DNA of 64,000 bases, taken from the NCBI RefSeq assembly GCF_963583255.1, contig NC_084815.1, positions 11,269,724 to 11,333,723 on the forward strand. The letters run 5' to 3'. Source of the DNA: Pyrus communis (Eukaryota > Streptophyta > Magnoliopsida > Rosales > Rosaceae). Shown piece by piece: positions 58,975 through 64,000 of this stretch (the first letter of the stretch is position 1; each line of letters begins with the position of its first letter). The notes beneath the pieces are model-generated. The model was not told where the DNA came from. It did not search any database and saw nothing but the letters and a program-made list of their open reading frames with translations. The translations under genes and the position numbers were made by a program.

Positions 58975-59531
58975 CGAAGGTCGACATATATAGAGATAAT
59001 AGCAAGTGTTGGTACTTTTTACCCTTGTCGACAAACGTTTTGATCCCGCAAATCCGGCTTTTTGAAATAGTGGCGCCTCTTCGATCTTTGAATACGCCTC
59101 TTCGATTTCTGAGTAGGCGCCCCTTCGATTTCTGAACGACGCCCCTTCTCTTTGAATGACACGTGGTAGTGCAGATGCGGCTCCTTTTGACAAAGCTGCA
59201 CGCGTTTTCTGAAAAGCAGAGAAAGCGTCGCCGAACTTTGCGCTTGTCGGCTAAAGATGTGTAGTTACGATGATGGCCTCCACGTGTTTTCTGAAAAGAA
59301 GAAATCTTTTGACAAAAGTTGAACACGTCTTCTGAAAAGCCGAGAACGCGTCGCCTAAATTACGCCGGAAATTCCGGCTTCTTGAATCGGTGGACGCGTC
59401 GCCTTGGCTTTTATAGAGCTATCGATCACCACAACAAACACACTCTGAAGAATTCCCATTCTTGAAAATCGACTCCGGCCCTTTGAGAATTAACTCCATC
59501 CGCCCCTCTCTTTGAACACTTTTGAAAAAAA
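58975..59531. promoter_or_regulatory. Putative bidirectional promoter of cargo module
   Basis: Best preserved copy. Minus-direction TATA near 58985-58992 and plus-direction TTTTATAGAG at 59409-59418, about 115 bp before the aORF ATG. Between them: four units of the CGCCTCTTCGATTTCTGA type (59072-59158), CACGTG at 59160-59165 and 59281-59286, and two copies of a roughly 50-bp block with TTTTGACAAA, ACGCGT or ACACGT, CTGAAAAGC and GCGTCGCC (59186-59236, 59308-59362). Confidence 0.6.
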
Positions 59532-60224
59532 ATGGCAAACTCATCGAACCTTAGCTTAGATTTGAGTCTCAGCAGCGATCCGGTTGCGCCCCGTCAAGGT
59601 AATGTATGGCGCCCTTCTTTTTTATCTTCTAACGGTCCTCTTTCAGGTGAAGACTCTGTGATGCAGGACGCCACAACAGCTACAATAGTAGCTAAAAACC
59701 TCCTCACTCCAAAAGATAGTAGGCTGCTGTCAGGACGGTCCGATGAGTTGGCCGTTCAAGAGTCCCTCGCACTTAGTGTTCAGTGTGCGAGTTCTGTGTC
59801 CAACATGGGCCAACGCCTGCTTGCTCGGTCCCGCCAAGTGGAATCGTTGATGGCAGAGGTGGAAAGACTTAAGCAAGAGATCCAGCAGCTTAAGTACGAG
59901 AATAGAAGTTTGCATGTGCTTGCAAATAACTATTCGTCGGGGATGAAGAGGAAGCTTGATGAGCTGCAAGAATCTGAGGGTCGAATTCACAGTGACCGTC
60001 AAAGGCTTGCGTCTTATCTCCAGAGGCACCTTTTTCCTGGGTCATCCAGCGCTTGGCCAAGTATTGAGGCCTGGAATGCTCTAGCTCCGATGCCTCCAGC
60101 TCCGATGCCTTCCGCTCCTATGTCTTTAGCCCCGATGCCTTCCGTCCCGATGTCTTCCGTCCCGATGCCTTCCGCTTCAAGAGTTTTGCCACGTAGTGGG
60201 TCTTTAAGTAAACAACCTTTGTGA
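59532..60224 (+). CDS. Accessory coiled-coil protein (aORF copy 5)
   Basis: Intact ORF of 230 codons, the longest copy. EAR-like LSLDLSLSS at residues 7-15, GNVWRPSFLSSNG at 23-35, coiled coil at about 96-165 (SLMAEVERLKQEIQQLKYEN), KRKLDEL at 139-145 and the RHLFPGSSSAWPSIEAWNAL block at 165-184. The tail has about seven PMPxA/PMSxx repeats and ends SLSKQPL rather than SRKQPL. No signal peptide, membrane segment or polymerase motif. Very close to copy 3 in the first 180 residues, although the host elements differ in structural class. Antisense to its element, with its own promoter. Role unknown. Confidence 0.72.
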   Translation: MANSSNLSLDLSLSSDPVAPRQGNVWRPSFLSSNGPLSGEDSVMQDATTATIVAKNLLTPKDSRLLSGRSDELAVQESLALSVQCASSVSNMGQRLLARSRQVESLMAEVERLKQEIQQLKYENRSLHVLANNYSSGMKRKLDELQESEGRIHSDRQRLASYLQRHLFPGSSSAWPSIEAWNALAPMPPAPMPSAPMSLAPMPSVPMSSVPMPSASRVLPRSGSLSKQPL

Positions 60225-60246
60225 AGCCTCCATCGTTCTGCCATGT

Positions 60247-60504
60247 TTTTTTTTTTTTTTTTTTTTTTCAAAATGCATTGGGTTGCCTCCCAAGTAGCGC
60301 TTTCTTTTACGTCTTGCAGCCGGACGAAGAACCCAATCACTCCAGGATACGTTCATGAATCGGATGAGAACTCCGAGTCATAAACTAGTACCTAGAACAA
60401 GAAACAAAATAACATAAGAATCTGGAATAAAATAAAAACAAACGAAAATAAAACAATCCAAGGGATTAGCAAATTTTCTAATCCCCGGCAACGGCGCCAA
60501 AATT
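60247..60504 (-). other. Poly-T tract, post-pol motif, leader and PBS
   Basis: T run 60247-60268, then reverse post-pol motif (GGTTGCCTCCCAAGTAGCGC, 60283-60302, and CTTGCAGCCGGACGAAGAA), a leader, and PBS reverse complement TCCCCGGCAACGGCGCCA at 60482-60499. Shows that gag-pol was removed between the leader and the post-pol site. Confidence 0.85.
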
Positions 60505-62593
60505 TGATGCGAGATTTATACGCACACAAATTAACCCTCTTTTCGTCAAATTGTAGTATATGTATAAGTAGGGATCGTTCTAGACCGGGGATTAGGAGGG
60601 ATTGTTAATCACTTGGATTTGACTCAAAAACATAAAAACACAATATAAAACACTAAACTAGACTCAAAGAATGTAAAACTAAAGTTTAAAACACTAAAAC
60701 AAACCAAAAGACTCAAAACAACACAAACACACTCAAATCTGCCTAAAAACCACTTTCTGGGCAGATTTGAGCACAAACACAAATTTGGACGAATTTGTTT
60801 AACAAATTGAATCAAAACACTTATAAACACAAACTAAAAGTATTTCTAACTAATCTAACACTTTAAAATAGATGGGGATTGAGGTTTGGACGAAAATAAA
60901 CTAAATGGACAGATTCTAATTAAAACAGATTATAAAAACGAAATTGACGAAATGGAATGAATGGATGATAGAATAGCTAAGGGGTTCATCTCCATACATG
61001 TTACACTTGCATAATAAAAAGATTTCCAATTGCATTTTAATAAATTATGAAACTCATCACCCCGGGTCAATTAGGTCCGCTTAAATTAACCGTCAAGTTT
61101 TCCTTAAGTTAATGAATTGGATGGGTTAGCGCAACGCAATTCACTACATTCTCCAAATGTCCTTTACGTGAACAGCACAATAAAGATACAATCAAAGATC
61201 ATTAAGTATTATGAAAACTATAAGTGTTGACGAGGCATTCGTTACTATGATGAGCATGAAACTCGTGCCAAGAATTCTTTTAACGCGATTGTTTATAAGC
61301 AACCTCCACTACTTGTGAATATAAGTTCATAACGATTAGGTGAAACTCACTTATATTCTAGCGTCATATTCATGCATGAAAATTAAGCGCGCATTCTCAA
61401 TAACATACATAAATAAGTTATCAATCAAACGGTTAAACAAATTGAATTCACAACTTATGAAACGCAATTAGAAGTAATCAAATCAAAATGCAAGCATAAA
61501 CATTTATTTCGAATCACCCCCTAGCCAAAGGGGGTTTTAGTTCCTCATTACGTTGAAATCAAAGAAACACCTAAACATTCCAACAACTCAAACTTGAATT
61601 GTATGAACGTTTAGGCACTCTTCTCTTCCATTCCTCATACGTACAAAACAAAGAGAATTGAATTTAAACTTTGAAATCAAAGAAACACCTAAACATTCCA
61701 ACAACTCAAACTTGAATTGTATGAACGTTTAGGCCCTCTTATCTTCCTCGTTGTTGTAGCACAAGGTCTAAGGTGAGGTTTGGGGGATTATGGAAATGGT
61801 AGAGGAGTGGTGTTTGGATTATAAGGGAAGGGGGACTCACGGCTAAAGAAGGTGGAGAGTGAATGTGGTGTGTTGTGTATGAAAATGAGATGTTTTTGAA
61901 TGAATGAATGCAAGGGTATTTATAGGAGTAGTGGAGGGAACATATGGCTATGTCATTTGTAGGTGAAGTAGGTGGATGTTGTAGGTGAAGTAGGTGGATG
62001 TTGTAGGTGAAGTGGATGTTGTAGGTGAAGTAGGTGGATGTTGTAGGTGAAGTAGGTGGATGTTGTAGGTGAAGTGGGTGGATGTTGTAGGTGAAGTAGG
62101 TGGATGTTATGTTAAGTGATAAGTGATAAGTGATATGATATGTGGTTATGATATGATAAGTGGTTAAGTGGTGATGATAAGTGATAAGTGATTAAGTGAT
62201 ATGATATGTGGTGATGATAAGTGATAAGTGCATGTGGGTTAACTAATGAAGGAAATGCATGTGCAATGACAATGTGTTAGAATGGCTGTGTGTTATGCAT
62301 GGCGTGATTGGGATTAGGAAAGGTTTAAATGTCCTAAAACTAAAGAGAACAAGGTTCCAACACTTTGGCTCCAATTAGGTCTTCAATTTCGTCCAACACT
62401 TTGGCTTCAAGCATAAGCTATCCGTCCTTAGCCCAAAAGTGCTCCAAAAGTCTCCAAAATGCATCTTTTTGCTCCTTTAGCCCTTTGGACCTACAAACAC
62501 ACGAAAATAGCTTAAAGTACTAAAATAACTAAAGAAACATAACGTAAATGTACGAGAACAAGCCATTTAAGTCGCATAAATATGCTCCTATCA
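60505..62593 (-). repeat. 5' LTR of nested element (2089 bp)
   Basis: Same length as the LTR at 54378-56466 and nearly identical. Ends at GCTCCTATCA before the ATGAG duplication. Minisatellite 61962-62108. Confidence 0.95.
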
Positions 62594-62598
62594 ATGAG

Positions 62599-63076
62599 CA
62601 TATGGTGTCACTGGTTCTCGCATCTAAGTAGTAGCATTCCATTCATGAGATCATATCTAAACATGCCTATTAAATCCGGAAATTGCGTTCTTTGTGATAC
62701 ATATATGTGAGCATTCGTTTTTATATCCACATCAATTCTCTCACATATGACTAGTATAGGGTGTGTAGTTAGAAAATCTGAGTGAAAATAGAGTGCAAAT
62801 CTATTAAGGATAGAAGGAATTCTCTAAGGCATGTTACTACATTCAAAACATTGTTTTAATTGGTTAATTGTGAACTAGTAAGTAGTGACTATGATTAAGC
62901 ATGTGCTTAAGTGTTAAATTGACTCAAATCTGTGGGAATGATAATCTTTAACATGTCATGTGCATTGGAAATCCCTGAGGCAAACGTTGGAAGGTTTAGA
63001 TTTTGTTTGTTTGTTTTGTCTTGTTTTATTTCTTTGTTTTGCTCGAGGACTAGCAAAAGCTAAGTGTGGGGGAACT
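62599..63076 (+). other. Autonomous element 3' UTR, second part, and polypurine tract
   Basis: Continues from the first part after the nested insertion: CATATGGTGTCACTGGTTC, GGTGTGTAG, GCTCGAGGACTAGCAAAAGC. It ends in the polypurine tract TAAGTGTGGGGGAACT (63061-63076) directly before the 3' LTR. No gene. Confidence 0.9.
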
Positions 63077-64000
63077 TGATAGGAGCATTTTTATGCGACT
63101 TAATTGGCTTGTTCTCATGCATTTATGTTGTTTTTCCTTAGTTAGTTTAAGTGTTTAAAGTCATTTTCGTGCAATTTCAGGTTTTAGTGTCAAAGTATGC
63201 AAAAAGAAGCAATTTGGAGCATTCTAGAGCATTTTTGGGCCAAGATTGGATAGTGCAAGCATGGAGGCATGAGGATGGACGAATTTGAAGGCTTGAATTC
63301 AGTTAGGGAGCTGCAAGGGGGCCTAAAAAAACCTTATTTCTAGAAGGCTTTATCTATTCACACATGGTGCCTAATTCCTAGCTTGTCTCCTAGCCGTCCT
63401 AGCTTGTTTACTAGCCGTCCTAGCTTGTCACTAGCCGTCCTACCTTGTCTCCTAGCCGTCACTAGCCGTCCTACCTTGTCTCCTAGCCGTCCTAGCTTGT
63501 CTCCTAGCCGTCCTAGCTTGTCACTAGCCGTCCTACCTTGTCTCCTAGCCGTCACTAGCCGTCCTACCTTGTCTCCTAGCCGTCCTATCTTGTCTCCTAC
63601 CTTGTCCAAGCTACACACATATATCCTTTAAGTGTTTCATGTATAGAATTTCTGGTACAAAAAAAACCTTTTGGTTTCAACTAAGTTCAAAACCTTTCCT
63701 AGCCCTATAAATAAGGCTTTGCAGCAAGGCACTTGGGGAATCACTCATTCACCCAATTTTCGTCCATTCATCTAGCCACACCACTCTACACATCCTAAAA
63801 TCCTAGAAACACAATTCCAGCCAAACACTACACCTTGCCATGCCTATCCTCCATCCAATTCCATAATCCCTGATCCTAAAACACATCCCAACCATCCCAT
63901 CCACCTTTGTGCCGTAGCAAGGAGAAAGAAGGAAGGACTCTTGGATGCTCAAGCTTCGTCGTTGGTGCATTCTAGGTGTAATTCGTTTTATGATTTCAAT
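63077..64000 (+). repeat. 3' LTR of autonomous element, first 924 bp
   Basis: Starts TGATAGGAGCATTTTT. Two base differences from 45288-46211 found by eye, one in the minisatellite and one near 63887. The end should lie about 1066 bp beyond the window, followed by ACTAA. Confidence 0.93.
63377..63607. repeat. 21-bp minisatellite, 3' LTR copy
   Basis: Same unit array as at 45588-45818 with one base change; unit number unchanged. Confidence 0.9.

Larger units (their letters stand above)
54378..62593 (-). mobile_element. Complete non-autonomous element nested in the Athila 3' UTR, TSD ATGAG
   Basis: 8216 bp, two 2089-bp LTRs, flanked by ATGAG at 54373-54377 and 62594-62598. Excision restores GGTATGAGCATATGG as in other 3' UTRs. 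In element sense: 5' LTR, PBS, leader, post-pol motif, poly-A, antisense aORF, promoter, mini-ORF, 3' UTR, polypurine tract, 3' LTR. No gag or pol. At least five LTR differences by eye (near 55030, 55153, 55398, 56157 and 56174). Confidence 0.95.
45288..64000 (+). mobile_element. Autonomous Athila-lineage retrotransposon, right end outside window
   Basis: 5' LTR, tRNA-Asp PBS, single gag-pol ORF, 3' UTR (split by a nested element), polypurine tract and the first 924 bp of the 3' LTR. Left flank ACTAA (45283-45287) predicts the same TSD to the right. The visible LTR parts differ by two substitutions by eye. There is no env-like ORF between pol and the 3' LTR. It looks able to supply all enzymes. 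Confidence 0.93.

Noticed and set aside
58975..59531. Integrated pararetrovirus promoter
   Set aside because: The TGACA/ACGCG/TATA layout recalls viral promoters, but there is no viral coding sequence nearby and the repeats are specific to this cargo module.
59730..60340. Minus-strand ORFs opposite the aORF (99 and 108 codons; also 33200-33681 on the plus strand)
   Set aside because: They mirror the aORF coding sequence and its Pro/Met repeats (as Gly/Ile/Glu repeats). Their conservation follows from the aORF.

Overview
The window is plant nuclear DNA, almost certainly from a eudicot. It is a dense nest of Ty3/gypsy LTR retrotransposons of the Athila lineage and their non-autonomous derivatives. 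I see no host gene, tRNA, rRNA or CRISPR array. The lineage call rests on the RT and integrase motifs, a tRNA-Asp primer-binding site (PBS), 5-bp target-site duplications (TSDs) and TG...CA LTR ends (TGATAGGAGCAT ... CTCGCATCA). A coiled-coil accessory ORF resembles proteins I recall from Rosaceae retrotransposons. That is memory, not a search, so Rosaceae is only a guess.

Layout. (1) 1-1944: LTR tail on the minus strand, cut by the window edge. 1945-6287: minus-strand non-autonomous element carrying a gag-like ORF and an oppositely oriented accessory ORF ('aORF'). (2) 6288-15299: relic gag-protease gene of an old autonomous element, split by a plus-strand element (6828-14544, TSD AGGAA) whose 5' LTR is itself split by a minus-strand solo LTR (7752-10555, TSD CTAAT). 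(3) 15300-30100: rearranged LTR and 3'-UTR pieces, including a near-perfect head-to-head LTR palindrome (19223-19475), a minus-strand element with an intact aORF (19398-25497), and a 3' LTR starting at 27648. (4) 30101-38861: complete plus-strand non-autonomous element, LTRs apparently identical, TSD GTTAA, nested in that 3' LTR. (5) 38968-45287: two further broken elements, one with a truncated aORF. (6) 45288 to beyond 64000: a structurally intact autonomous Athila element with an 1847-codon gag-pol ORF (47417-52960). Its 3' UTR is split by a young minus-strand non-autonomous element (54378-62593, TSD ATGAG).

How the parts work together. The autonomous element encodes gag, protease, RT, RNase H and integrase. 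The non-autonomous elements lack pol but keep the same PBS, polypurine tract, LTR ends and 3' UTR, so they are probably moved in trans. In the 3' UTR, just after the post-pol site, they carry a roughly 1.9-kb cargo module absent from the autonomous copy. It holds an antisense-encoded protein of about 213-230 aa (N-terminal LxLxL EAR-like motif, central coiled coil, repetitive Pro/Met-rich tail) and an apparent bidirectional promoter with G-box cores and repeated units. Four intact copies and one truncated copy of this ORF are present. This module is the best candidate for an under-described system here. Other notable signals are U3 regions packed with CATGCA (RY) motifs, LTR hairpins with a compensatory base-pair change, and mosaic LTRs. 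All comparisons were made by eye.
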